A stretch of DNA of 64,000 nucleotides from Solidesulfovibrio carbinoliphilus subsp. oakridgensis (GTDB lineage Bacteria; Desulfobacterota; Desulfovibrionia; Desulfovibrionales; Desulfovibrionaceae), in contig NZ_CM001368.1 of the NCBI RefSeq assembly GCF_000177215.2, forward strand, positions 4,038,696-4,102,695. The letters are read 5' to 3'. The position numbers and the translations under genes are program-made. This document shows, in pieces, positions 47,199-55,384 of this stretch (its first letter is position 1; every line of letters starts with the position of its first letter). Below the pieces are notes generated by a model. That model had not been told where the DNA came from. It did no database searches and saw nothing but the letters and a program-made list of their open reading frames with translations.

Positions 47199-47839
47199 GC
47201 CGGCCGCGTTTGGACCTCGGCCTCTACCTGGTCACGGACCGGCCGGCGCTTTTGGGCCGCGACCTTCTGGACGTGGTGGGGCAGGCCGTGGCCGGCGGGG
47301 CGGGCCTGGTGCAGTTGCGGGAGAAGACGGCATCCACACGGGAGTTCGTGGAGCTGGCCCGGGCCGTGGCCGGCATCCTCCGGCCGCGCGGGGTGCCGCT
47401 CCTCATCAACGACCGGGTGGATGTGGCCCTGGCCGCCGGGGCGGACGGGGTGCACGTGGGCCAGGACGACATGCGCCCGGCGGACGTGCGGGCCATCCTC
47501 GGGCCGGACGCCCTCATCGGGCTGTCAGTCACGGGCGAGGCCGAGGCCCGGGCGGCCCGGGGCGAGCCCGTAGACTACCTCGGGGCCGGCCCGGTCTTCG
47601 CCACGGCCACCAAGCCCGATGCCGGCGCGGCCCAGGGCCTGGCCGGTCTTGCCGCCATGATCGCCCTGGCCGAGGTGCCGGTGGTGGCCATCGGGGCCAT
47701 CACCAGCGCCAATGCCGCCTCGGTCCTCGATCAGGGCGCGGCCGGCTTGGCCGTGGTCTCGGCCATCTGCTCGGCGCCCAATCCCAGGGAAGCCGCCGCA
47801 AGACTGCGGCGGATCGTGGACGGTGTTCGTCCCGGGTGA
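47195..47839 (+). CDS. thiE: Thiamine-phosphate synthase
   Basis: ThiE joins the thiazole phosphate made by ThiM with pyrimidine pyrophosphate. The 214-residue TIM barrel has [41 protein letters not shown] and [14 protein letters not shown]. The start is GTG at 47195, overlapping thiM by 4 bases. No thiD (HMP kinase) is in the window, so the pyrimidine half comes from elsewhere. Confidence 0.94.
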   Translation: MSRPRLDLGLYLVTDRPALLGRDLLDVVGQAVAGGAGLVQLREKTASTREFVELARAVAGILRPRGVPLLINDRVDVALAAGADGVHVGQDDMRPADVRAILGPDALIGLSVTGEAEARAARGEPVDYLGAGPVFATATKPDAGAAQGLAGLAAMIALAEVPVVAIGAITSANAASVLDQGAAGLAVVSAICSAPNPREAAARLRRIVDGVRPG

Positions 47840-47850
47840 GACGGAGGGAA

Positions 47851-48018
47851 GAGGCCTCCGGCGGCCGGGAGGGGGTCACCCCCTCCCGGACCCACCCGAA
47901 AGGGGGCCGTCTGCTCAACTCGCTCCGTCTTCCGCCAACGGCCGCAGCCCCTCCCGCTTCCCCAAATCCCCTTCCAGGGGGTCCGGGGGGGATGATCCCC
48001 CCCGGCCGCCGGAGGCCT
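47851..48018. repeat. Repeat units O and P, head-out inverted pair
   Basis: Unit O (47851-47897) has arm GGGAGGGGGT, CA, CCCCCTCCC, GGA, echo CCCACCC. Unit P (47977-48018), inverted, has G7/ATCAT/C7 with GGA, CCCCC. They lie in the convergent gap between thiE and the Maf gene. The enclosed 80 bases have no strong terminator stem. Confidence 0.85.
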
Positions 48019-48038
48019 CTTCTCTTCTCCTCTCACCC

Positions 48039-49808
48039 TCAGGCCGCCCACGAATCGGACGGGGCGAGGGAGGCGTCGATTTCCTTGACCTTGTCGAGGA
48101 CGCGCTGGCGGATGGCCTTGAACGCCGTCAGTTCCTTGACGCCGTAGCGGGGCCGGGTGTGGATGAGCCCGGCCAGGTCCATGATCTCGTTGTAGAGGTA
48201 GGGCATGTAGAGCGGATCGTGCTTGATGAAGAACTGGACCTGGGACAAGAGCGTCCGGATTTCGTCCTGGTGCTTGTCCGCCTTGCGCATGAGCTTCTCC
48301 AGCCGGCGCGAGACGTTTCTGAGCGACGTGCCCCACTCGGCGGCCTTGGCCGAAAAGACCGGCCGCACCCGGGGGGCGGCCGCCCGGTCGAGGGCGTCCA
48401 GGAAGACCTCGCGGGCGATGCCGACGCTCTGGAGAAGGTCGCCGGAGAGAAGCTCGTCCGGGCCGATGTTGGCCGCGCCCTCGATGACCACGCCGCCGCC
48501 GTAGAGGTTGAAAAAGGCGGCCTTGGCGGTTTTGATGTCTTTTTCCATGTCCCGCTTGGCGGCCAGGAAGCCGTGGTGGGTGTAGATGTCCTCGCCGGCC
48601 AGGTTCTTGAGCCTGACGTCCTCATTCGGGTTGTAGGTGTGGACCCAGCCCGCGTTGTGGTGGCCGGCGGCGTGGGTGGAGGTCCCCTGCCAGGCCAGGT
48701 CCTGGCCGACCAGGACGAACCGCTCGGCCCCGGCCCAGGTCAGGAACCGCTCCAAGGTCACGCCCACGTTGCCGCCGGCGTCGAGCACCAGCTCCTGGTC
48801 CCGCAGGACAAAGGTGCCGATGCCGCCCTGGGTCCACAGCGGAATTTTCGGCCCGGGATAGCGGTCCAGGACCCCGGGCTGCATCTTGGTGGAATAGATG
48901 AACGGGATGTCGGCGGCGAAGCCGGGGTCTTGAAGATTTTCCAGGCACTTGGCCATGTCGGTGTTGAAGTCGATGGCCAGGCACAGGTCGGGCTTGAGGC
49001 CCAGGCGTTCGAGGGCCGGCAGGGTTTGGAGGGCCGAGACAAAGAGCGCTCCCCGCCGGTTTTCGGCCAGAAGCGGGGCGAAGCGCGGCAGGGACGGCCC
49101 GGCCCCGAGGATGACGCAGGTAAGTCCCCGGGCCATGCCCTCGACCCGGGCCAGGCTGCCGTCGCGCATGGCCCGGGAAAAGTTGCGCAGTTCGTTGCCG
49201 ACCATGACCTCCTGCTTGTGGCGAAGCGTCGTCAGCTCCACGGACATGCTTTCGAGCTTGGCCCGCACCAGGGCCGTGGCCCGGGCGTATTCGGGGCCCA
49301 TCTGCTTGCTCGGCATGTCGCTTCGCAGGTGGATGCGGGCGAAAAGGAAGCTGACGTCCAGGGAATGGATGGCCTGCTCGATGGCGGCCGGGTCCGGCGT
49401 CAGGAACTTGAGCTTGCCGTGGGCCAGAAAGGCCCGGTAATCGGTCTGGCCGAGGCAGGCCAGCAGCATCTCCGGACGGGGTTCCACCACCAGGACTTTG
49501 TGCGAATGGGGCGTGCCGGTCAGGACGTGGTTCAGGCCATAGCCGAGCGCCGTGCCGACGATGACCGTGGCCCCGCCTTCGGCCATGTCCTTGGGGCGCC
49601 AGTCCCGGTAGAGGAGCGCCGGGGGCAGGCCTTCGAAAATCCCCTGGCCGTTGTCCATGCGCCAGTCGAAGGTGCCGGCCCGGTTGAGGAAAATGCGGTC
49701 GAAGACCATGTCCGGGTCCGGGGCCGTGGCGGCCAGCCAGGCCGCCACCGGAGCCTTGGCCTCGGCCAGAGCCTTGATGTTGTCGGCAAGAAACGTGTTG
49801 ATCCGCAT
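48039..49808 (-). CDS. Maf-type motility accessory protein (DUF115/MptE-like; flagellin glycosylation)
   Basis: The protein is 589 residues. The central part (about 190-430) is the 6-hydroxymethylpterin-pyrophosphokinase-like DUF115 domain (TCVILGAGPSLPRFAPLL, FVLVGQDLAW). Flanking helical regions are typical of Maf proteins, which add nonulosonic acids such as pseudaminic acid to flagellin. A sigma-54 promoter 40 bases upstream fits a flagellar gene. ATG at 49808 follows AAGGA. The closing helices carry no membrane segment. Confidence 0.85.
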   Translation of the reverse strand: MRINTFLADNIKALAEAKAPVAAWLAATAPDPDMVFDRIFLNRAGTFDWRMDNGQGIFEGLPPALLYRDWRPKDMAEGGATVIVGTALGYGLNHVLTGTPHSHKVLVVEPRPEMLLACLGQTDYRAFLAHGKLKFLTPDPAAIEQAIHSLDVSFLFARIHLRSDMPSKQMGPEYARATALVRAKLESMSVELTTLRHKQEVMVGNELRNFSRAMRDGSLARVEGMARGLTCVILGAGPSLPRFAPLLAENRRGALFVSALQTLPALERLGLKPDLCLAIDFNTDMAKCLENLQDPGFAADIPFIYSTKMQPGVLDRYPGPKIPLWTQGGIGTFVLRDQELVLDAGGNVGVTLERFLTWAGAERFVLVGQDLAWQGTSTHAAGHHNAGWVHTYNPNEDVRLKNLAGEDIYTHHGFLAAKRDMEKDIKTAKAAFFNLYGGGVVIEGAANIGPDELLSGDLLQSVGIAREVFLDALDRAAAPRVRPVFSAKAAEWGTSLRNVSRRLEKLMRKADKHQDEIRTLLSQVQFFIKHDPLYMPYLYNEIMDLAGLIHTRPRYGVKELTAFKAIRQRVLDKVKEIDASLAPSDSWAA

Positions 49809-49842
49809 GGCGCCGTCCTTGGGGTGGAGTGCCAAACCCAAA

Positions 49843-49857
49843 GCAATAATCCTGCCA
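49843..49857 (-). promoter_or_regulatory. Sigma-54 promoter of the Maf gene
   Basis: On the minus strand TGGCAGGATTATTGC has GG-N10-GC with exact spacing (GG at 49856-49855, GC at 49844-49843). The -24 box differs from TGGCAC by one base; the -12 box TTGC is perfect. Start is expected near 49831, 23 bases before the ATG. Confidence 0.65.
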
Positions 49858-49932
49858 CTCTTGCCGGTTGGCCGTTTTTTGCCTACCACCAAGGCCAGCC
49901 GGACCGGTCCGGTTCCAATCCGCGAGGCTCCC

Positions 49933-52236
49933 ATGATCCATGACTCCGTCCTTTCCCTGGTCGGCGCAACACCGCTCGTGCGCATGGCGCGCGTCAATCC
50001 CAACCCGGCCGTGACCCTGGCCGCCAAGATCGAGATGCGAAACCCGGGCGGATCCATCAAGGACCGGGTGGCCCTGGCCATGATCGAGGCGGCCGAGCGC
50101 GCGGGCGAGCTGACCCCGCGCCACACCATCATCGAGGCCACTTCCGGCAACACCGGCATCGGGCTGGCCATGGTCTGCGCGGTCAAGGGATACCGCTTGA
50201 AGCTCCTCATGCCGGCCTCGGCCTCGGAGGAGCGAAAGCGCATCATGCGGGCCTACGGCGCGGAAATCGTGCTGACGCCCGGCAACCTCGGCACGGACGG
50301 GGCCATCGAGGAGGCCTACCGGCTGGCCCGGGAGGAGCCGGAAAAATACGTGCTCATGGACCAGTTCAACAATCCGGCCAGCATCGAGGCCCACTACGGC
50401 AGCACGGCGGTGGAGATCTTCGAGGCCACCGGCGGGGCCGTGACCCACGTGGTGGTGGCCCTCGGCACCTCGGGCACGGCCATGGGACTGGTCAAAAAAC
50501 TGAAGGAGTACGATCCGGCCGTCAAAGTGGTGGCAGTGGAGCCCCATCCGGGACACAAGATCCAGGGCCTCAAGAACATGCAGGAATCCTATCCGCCGGG
50601 TATCTTCGACAAGCACGCCCTGGACGCCATCGTGTCCGTGGAGGACGAGGAGGCTTTTTCCATGGCCCGGCGTCTGGCCCGGGAGGAGGGCCTCTTGGTC
50701 GGCATGAGCGGCGGCGCGGCCATGGCCGCGGCGGCGACCCTGGCCGCCTCCCTCGCCGAGGGGCTGGTGGTCGTCATCCTGGCCGACGGCGGAGAACGGT
50801 ACCTGTCGACCACGCTTTTCGCCGTGCCCGAGAAAAAGGGCGTGGCCCTGCGCGGCCTGGGCACGGCCGAGCCGGTCTATCTCGACCCGGCCGGGGCCGT
50901 TCCCGGGCTTTTCACCTTCGGCCCGCCTTTGGCCGAACCCGGCGACCTGGACGCCTGGCGGCGGGTGGTGACCCTCGACGTGTTGCGGCGGGCCCTGTCC
51001 CGGGGGCCCGCCCGGCCGACCCTGGCCGTGGGGCTGGCGGATCTTGAGGACAGGAGCCTCGACGCCGCCCGGGCGGCCGGGCAGAAGTGCCGCGACTTCG
51101 CCGAGGCGGCCCGGACCCGGGTGGCCGGGTACGCCGGGCTCCTTGGCGTCTCGGGCGCGGTCTTTCCCCTGGCCGGCGAGGCCCTGGACGAGGCCCTGGC
51201 CCTGACGCGAAAGCTCATGGGCAAGGGGCTGGCCTACGAGAAGCTTCGAAGCGTCTATTTCGACGTGGCCCGGGACAAGGCCTACGGCCGGCTCCTTGGC
51301 ACGGACATGACCAAGCTGGCGCTTGGCAAGACCGTGGACCTCTTGGCCTACGCCAAGGACAACCCCCAGGACTTCACGCTTTTAAAGCGCGTGAGCCTCA
51401 AAGACCTCAAGGCCGGGGACGCCCTGGCCACGACCTGGGGCAATGTGCGGCCGAGCTGGTTCCTCCAGATGGCCGCGGCTGCGGCCCAGGCCCTGCCGGC
51501 CGTGACCGTGGTCCTGACCGACGAGGACAAGACGTTTCCGCATCTGGAAAACCTGCGCGCCATCTGGGCGGTCGGGGCCGGGCTCGCGCCGGCGGCCTGG
51601 CTGGCCGGCGGCCGGGTCACGGGTCGGGACGGGCCCGAGGCCAAGGCCCCGGTCCTTGGCGATCTCCTGGCCCTTGGCGTCCATCCGCTGACGGTGCGGG
51701 CCTGGCTCCTTTCCATCGGCTACCACAAGCCGCTGGCCGCCGCGCCGGACGCCCTTCGCATGTGGGAGAGAAACCGGGGCCGGGTCCAGGAGCTGGCCGC
51801 CAATCTGGGGCTCATTCCCGAGGGCAGGGGGGCGGCGTCGGACGCGGTGGAGACCGAGGCGGGCGGGCTTGGCGAGGCGCTTGCCGCGGCCGTGGCCGAC
51901 GACCTGTCGGTCTTCCAGTTCTGGCCCCGCCTGTTCGCCTTTTGCCGGTTCGCCAACGGCCGGCTGTCGGCCGGCCGGCTGCCCGGGGCCGACGCCGCGC
52001 GGCTCCTGCGGGCCCTCACCGAGGCGGACGCGGTGCTCGGACTCCTCGACCCCGCCCGGCTGCCCGTGCCCGGGGAGGCCTGGCCCGAGGCGGCGGCAAG
52101 GCTTGTCGCCGAGCGGACGCGGGCCCGGGAGGCCCGGGATTTCGCCCGGGCCGACGCGCTTCGGGCCGAAATCGAGGGGCTCGGCTACCGGGTGGAGGAT
52201 ACGGCCGAGGGCATCCGGCTCTTTCCGCTGTGCTGA
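49933..52236 (+). CDS. Cysteine synthase fused to a degenerate cysteinyl-tRNA synthetase domain
   Basis: The protein is 767 residues. Residues 1-300 are a full O-acetylserine sulfhydrylase: PLP-lysine K43 in NPGGSIKDRVA, ATSGNTGIG, and GTSGTAMGL for phosphate binding. Residues about 310-767 follow cysteinyl-tRNA synthetase (VYFDVARDKAYGRLLGTDM; SWFLQMAAAAAQ; FPHLEN; a helical C-terminal bundle; AREARDFARADALRAEI). The HIGH and KMSKS motifs and the zinc ligands (Cys of GWHIECS, second His of FPHHEN) are gone, so it should not charge tRNA. ATG at 49933 follows GAGG. It may couple cysteine making to tRNA or enzyme control; this is an inference. Confidence 0.85.
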   Translation: MIHDSVLSLVGATPLVRMARVNPNPAVTLAAKIEMRNPGGSIKDRVALAMIEAAERAGELTPRHTIIEATSGNTGIGLAMVCAVKGYRLKLLMPASASEERKRIMRAYGAEIVLTPGNLGTDGAIEEAYRLAREEPEKYVLMDQFNNPASIEAHYGSTAVEIFEATGGAVTHVVVALGTSGTAMGLVKKLKEYDPAVKVVAVEPHPGHKIQGLKNMQESYPPGIFDKHALDAIVSVEDEEAFSMARRLAREEGLLVGMSGGAAMAAAATLAASLAEGLVVVILADGGERYLSTTLFAVPEKKGVALRGLGTAEPVYLDPAGAVPGLFTFGPPLAEPGDLDAWRRVVTLDVLRRALSRGPARPTLAVGLADLEDRSLDAARAAGQKCRDFAEAARTRVAGYAGLLGVSGAVFPLAGEALDEALALTRKLMGKGLAYEKLRSVYFDVARDKAYGRLLGTDMTKLALGKTVDLLAYAKDNPQDFTLLKRVSLKDLKAGDALATTWGNVRPSWFLQMAAAAAQALPAVTVVLTDEDKTFPHLENLRAIWAVGAGLAPAAWLAGGRVTGRDGPEAKAPVLGDLLALGVHPLTVRAWLLSIGYHKPLAAAPDALRMWERNRGRVQELAANLGLIPEGRGAASDAVETEAGGLGEALAAAVADDLSVFQFWPRLFAFCRFANGRLSAGRLPGADAARLLRALTEADAVLGLLDPARLPVPGEAWPEAAARLVAERTRAREARDFARADALRAEIEGLGYRVEDTAEGIRLFPLC

Positions 52237-52266
52237 TCGAAGGAAGTCGAGAGAAGAGGGCGGGAC

Positions 52267-53067
52267 TTAGCGGGGCAGGGGCGCGGCCACGAGCAGGATC
52301 CACTTTTCGCCAAAGGTCTTTTCCGCGAATTCCTTTTTGAGCGCGGCCATGCCGGCGGGCGAGGACAGGTCCAGGCGGTGGGCCCCCCGGCCCGGGGTGG
52401 CATGGTAGAAAAAGATCCGGCCCTGGCCGTCCCGGACGACGAGGCCCACGTGGTAGTAGAGAAGCCGGCCGTCCTTTTTCTTGCTAAGGGCCGCCAGGGC
52501 GGCCTCGCCGGGCCCAAGGCCGGCCAGGGCCGCGGCCCAGGCGGCGGCGTCGTGCAGGGGAAAGCCCCGGAACCGGGCCGCGTCCACGGCCGCCGGGTCG
52601 AGGCCGCCGCCGTCCGGGCCGAGCACATGCCGGGGCAGGCCGTCGGTGATGTTCAGGATCAGGTCGTAGCCGAAGTCCCAGTCCTGGCCGAGCCAGCAGC
52701 CCGGACCGGAATCGCCCTTGCGGTCGCGCTTGGCCGCATCCAAGGGCAGGGCACGGCCGAAAAGACGCCGCGAGGCCGTGGTGACAAAGCCGCTGCAGTT
52801 GTAGCCCGGCCCGGGAAAGACGGCGGCCGGGTCGGCGAAAAGGGTGTGGCGTCCGGCCGGATCGTCCACGCCGTCATCGCGGTAGGGGGTGTCGAGAAGC
52901 GGGGCCAGGGCCGCGATGGGGTCGGCGGCCAGGGCCGGGACGGCCGGAAGGCCAAGAAGCGGCCCGAAAAGAACGGCGCACAGGACGGCAAATTGACCAC
53001 AGCGGAAAAGCCGCGTAGTATCAAAACGATAGCCGGGCCGGAAGGACTGGGGCCGTTTCCCGGACAA
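52267..53067 (-). CDS. NlpC/P60-like exported protein
   Basis: The protein has a hydrophobic signal segment (FAVLCAVLFGPLLGLPAVPALAA), then a domain with YNCSGFVTTASRRLFG, which matches the catalytic-Cys motif of NlpC/P60 (usually DCSGFV), and a later YYHVGLVVRDGQG with the candidate His. Such enzymes cut peptidoglycan peptides. The match is partial, so activity is unsure. The start is unclear: no ATG with a ribosome site lies between 52990 and 53060. TTG at 53067 is assumed; ATG at 53118 would overlap the divergent gene by 14 bases. Confidence 0.6.
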   Translation of the reverse strand: MSGKRPQSFRPGYRFDTTRLFRCGQFAVLCAVLFGPLLGLPAVPALAADPIAALAPLLDTPYRDDGVDDPAGRHTLFADPAAVFPGPGYNCSGFVTTASRRLFGRALPLDAAKRDRKGDSGPGCWLGQDWDFGYDLILNITDGLPRHVLGPDGGGLDPAAVDAARFRGFPLHDAAAWAAALAGLGPGEAALAALSKKKDGRLLYYHVGLVVRDGQGRIFFYHATPGRGAHRLDLSSPAGMAALKKEFAEKTFGEKWILLVAAPLPR

Positions 53068-53104
53068 GGCCGGAACACCATGGAATCCGCCGAGGAGGCT
53101 GAGG

Positions 53105-53662
53105 ATGAAGTTTAACATTGAGATCAAGGGTTTCGGTCAGCGCGTTTTTTATTCCTACATCGAGAAGGAATTGGTGCGGGAAGCCAGGGAAGCCAACCGG
53201 GAACGGTATATCGATTACATCTTCCACGGGGTGGACAACAACGTCCACTCTTCAGGCGAGGATCTGCTGGAAAGCAATCGTCCGGTCGTCTATATCATTG
53301 TCAATGAGAAAGAAAAGCTCCGGGTCAGCCTAAACAAGATCAATTGCGAGGTCAAGAGCCACCCGGCCAAGAAGATATTCCAGCCTTACGTCAAGAACAA
53401 CCTGCTCTTTTGCTTCGGATACAACGAAGAATACATCCATACGTATTCGTTCAGCGACGTGGAAGAGATCGATATCGACAAGATCACGGCCCGCATCGTG
53501 GAGACCGAGATCCCCAAGACCATCGAGAATAACGTCTGGATGCAAAAGATCATCCACATCGAAAGCATGCTGTACGACGGCAAGGAGATCAAGCGGGAGG
53601 AGTTTTTGTCCCGCCCGCTGGCCAGCATCCTCGGTCCGGTCATCATCGACCTGGAAAACTAG
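53105..53662 (+). CDS. Unknown protein, lower-GC gene
   Basis: The 185-residue protein is soluble and rich in Ile, Lys, Glu and Asn, with no signal or membrane segment. It starts MKFNIEIKGFGQRVFYSYIE and ends PVIIDLEN; I recognise no family. Its codon use (AT-richer third positions) differs from all neighbours, which suggests recent transfer. GAGG lies just before the ATG at 53105. A long AT-rich tract and a perfect palindrome follow it. Confidence 0.7.
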   Translation: MKFNIEIKGFGQRVFYSYIEKELVREAREANRERYIDYIFHGVDNNVHSSGEDLLESNRPVVYIIVNEKEKLRVSLNKINCEVKSHPAKKIFQPYVKNNLLFCFGYNEEYIHTYSFSDVEEIDIDKITARIVETEIPKTIENNVWMQKIIHIESMLYDGKEIKREEFLSRPLASILGPVIIDLEN

Positions 53663-53725
53663 GGTGGCGTTCGCTAAAAAATAGGTTATTATTTTTTAGA
53701 AAAAGATAGTTATTTAAATATGTTA

Positions 53726-53757
53726 TTCTCGAAATTCGTATGCACGAATTTCGAGAA
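53726..53757. repeat. 32-base palindrome in an AT-rich tract
   Basis: Perfect 14-base arms (TTCTCGAAATTCGT at 53726-53739 and its complement at 53744-53757) enclose ATGC. A half-copy, TTCTCGAAATCCG, recurs near 53962. The gap 53663-54016 holds this palindrome, an AT-rich stretch (53670-53725), a bidirectional terminator at 53843 and no gene I can support. The palindrome may be an operator or a scar of an inserted element. Confidence 0.7.
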
Positions 53758-53842
53758 CGCGACAGTAGGCGGCCCGCCGCCGTCCGGCCGCCTTCCGGCC
53801 GGCGCCGGCAGAGGGTGGCGGATGGCGGCGGCCTCGTGCCGC

Positions 53843-53874
53843 AAAAAAGCCCGACGCGCGCGCCGGGCTTTTTT
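53843..53874. terminator. Bidirectional terminator in the 53.7-54 kb gap
   Basis: AAAAAAGCCCG (53843-53853) pairs with CGGGCTTTTTT (53864-53874) around a GC-rich loop. The A6 and T6 ends allow termination of both the plus-strand unknown gene and the minus-strand small gene. Confidence 0.85.
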
Positions 53875-54016
53875 CGTGGCTTGTGGCCTGAGGGTGCGCC
53901 CTTTGAAGGACAGGGTGGTATTTTCCAAGAAAAATACGATTCCTCAGGTCTGTTCTTCTCGAAATCCGCAGGCCCGGGCTCCGGGGCCGCGACATGGGAG
54001 AAGGGGGGCCGGCGGG

Positions 54017-54190
54017 TCAGCGCTTGGCCGGCAGGGCCGCCGGATCGGCCGGGGCCAGGGCGTTTTGCAGGAGCATGTCGGCCAGGTCGCGGATGGTGCT
54101 GTGCTCCGGATCGAGGCCGAGCGAAACGGCCAGGTCCATGATCTTGTCCCCGGTTTTTACCGCGTGGCGAATTTTTTCGTAGTCCTGCAT
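54017..54190 (-). CDS. Small protein of unknown function
   Basis: The protein has 57 residues, starting MQDYEKIRHAVKTGDKIMDL, and is helical and charged, with LGLDPEHSTIRDLADMLLQN like a small helix-turn-helix or dimer domain. AAAGGAAGG lies 11 bases before the ATG at 54190. An upstream in-frame ATG (54232) has no ribosome site. The family is not recognised. Confidence 0.5.
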   Translation of the reverse strand: MQDYEKIRHAVKTGDKIMDLAVSLGLDPEHSTIRDLADMLLQNALAPADPAALPAKR

Positions 54191-54332
54191 GGCCGCGCGC
54201 CTTCCTTTCCGGTACGGCCGCTTCGCGGCCATGAGGTGGACGCAGCATACCCGCTTGGCCGGCCGGGCGCAACGGCCATGCCCGGCTTTGCGGCCATGTT
54301 CCGGCCGGCAGTGGAACCGGGGGGAAAGGCGG

Positions 54333-54767
54333 TCAGTTCTTGACGATGCGCATGATGTCCACGGAGGCCATGGCCAGGGGGCGCTCGAAGTGGACGCCGA
54401 AGTCGCCGTCCCGGATCCAGCGCACGATGCTCGGATGGTAGCGGGCCAGTTCGCCGAACGGCTGGAGCTGGGGATTGAAAAGCAGGCGCTCGCCCTCGCG
54501 CACGACGACCGGCATTTCCTCGTCAGAGCGGAGCTTGGCGCCGCGCGGACTGATGTCCACGATCAGGACATCGGCGCACAACTGGTCGGTCTGGATGCGG
54601 CCATGGTTGAGCAGGGCGCTTTGGCCGACACTGATCCGCCTGGCGTCCCGCCGGTCGCCGCAGTCGCGGCAACGCCAATAGGACGGGGCCGGAGGCGCCT
54701 GGGGCACAAACTCCTGCCACGTGGTCTTGCCGCAGTGGGGGCAACGTTTGAATTCGATAAGCGCCAT
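54333..54767 (-). CDS. PilZ-domain protein with N-terminal zinc ribbon
   Basis: The protein has 144 residues. Residues 9-35 hold two CxxC pairs (CPHCGKT and CRDCGD), a zinc-ribbon. A PilZ domain follows, with the c-di-GMP-binding RRDARR (R-x3-R) at about 36-41 and DISPRGAKLR (D/N-x-S-x2-G) at about 65. It should bind c-di-GMP and carry the signal through the zinc-ribbon to an unknown partner. ATG at 54767 gives the ribbon start. Confidence 0.8.
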   Translation of the reverse strand: MALIEFKRCPHCGKTTWQEFVPQAPPAPSYWRCRDCGDRRDARRISVGQSALLNHGRIQTDQLCADVLIVDISPRGAKLRSDEEMPVVVREGERLLFNPQLQPFGELARYHPSIVRWIRDGDFGVHFERPLAMASVDIMRIVKN

Positions 54768-54864
54768 GACTCGGCCCTGGGTACTTCGGCCGGCGCCTTG
54801 CACGCGCCCGGTCCGACTCCTAGCACCGGCGCAGCCCCTGCGCAACCCTGGCCGCCTCGCCGCC

Positions 54865-54892
54865 TTGACGCGTGGCGGACAGGGGTTATTGT
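54865..54892 (+). promoter_or_regulatory. Possible sigma-70 promoter before the IrrE-like gene
   Basis: TTGACG (54865-54870) and TATTGT (54887-54892) have 16-base spacing, 37 bases before the ATG at 54929. It is moderate evidence only. Confidence 0.4.
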
Positions 54893-54928
54893 CATGGTCG
54901 TACCGGCACGGCCGGCAAAGGAGCGCCT

Positions 54929-55333
54929 ATGGCGGGGGTATTGTCCAGGCTCTATGACCTGGCCCAAAGACGGGACGATCTGGTGGTGGACGTGGTGGAC
55001 GACATCGACAGCTGGGGGTTCCTGCTGTTCCGGGACGGCCGCTACCATATTTATATCAACGATTCGGTGCGGGATTTCCGCAAGACCATGGCGTTGGTGG
55101 ACGAGCTTGGCCACTACGCCCTGCGCCGCCGGCTGGCCCGGCGGGAAGGTCGGCCCGAGACGGCCGCCACCATGAAGGAGCAGATCCGGGAGGACCGGGC
55201 CTGCGACGCCTGGGCCGCCAAGTTCAGCCGGCGGCTCCTCTATCTCGTGCGCCGGGGGCTCCACGGCGGCACCTCCCGCCGGCCGCGCCAGGGCCGGTAC
55301 GATCCTTCCTGGCGGGTGCCCCAGAAGGGGTGA
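54929..55333 (+). CDS. IrrE/ImmA-like protein with altered metal site
   Basis: The 134-residue protein contains VDELGHYALRRRLARRE followed by CDAWAAKFSRRLLY. The layout resembles the HExxH zinc-peptidase core of IrrE/ImmA proteins and their EANRFA-type third-ligand helix, but the first His is Asp, so peptidase activity is unlikely. The match is weak. AAAGGAG precedes the ATG at 54929. It ends just before repeat unit Q and the insertion sequence. Confidence 0.5.
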   Translation: MAGVLSRLYDLAQRRDDLVVDVVDDIDSWGFLLFRDGRYHIYINDSVRDFRKTMALVDELGHYALRRRLARREGRPETAATMKEQIREDRACDAWAAKFSRRLLYLVRRGLHGGTSRRPRQGRYDPSWRVPQKG

Positions 55334-55352
55334 TGGAGAGGAGGCAGAGAAA

Positions 55353-55384
55353 GAGGCCTCCGGCGGCCGGGGGGGATCATCCCC
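55353..55384 (+). repeat. Repeat unit Q, cut by the insertion sequence
   Basis: The left part has head GCCTCCGGCGGCC, seven G, ATCAT and four C. The module resumes after the insertion sequence at about 56690-56705 (C5, GG, C7). The insertion therefore lies inside the C arm of a repeat hairpin. The exact target duplication cannot be read because it falls in a C-run. Confidence 0.75.
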
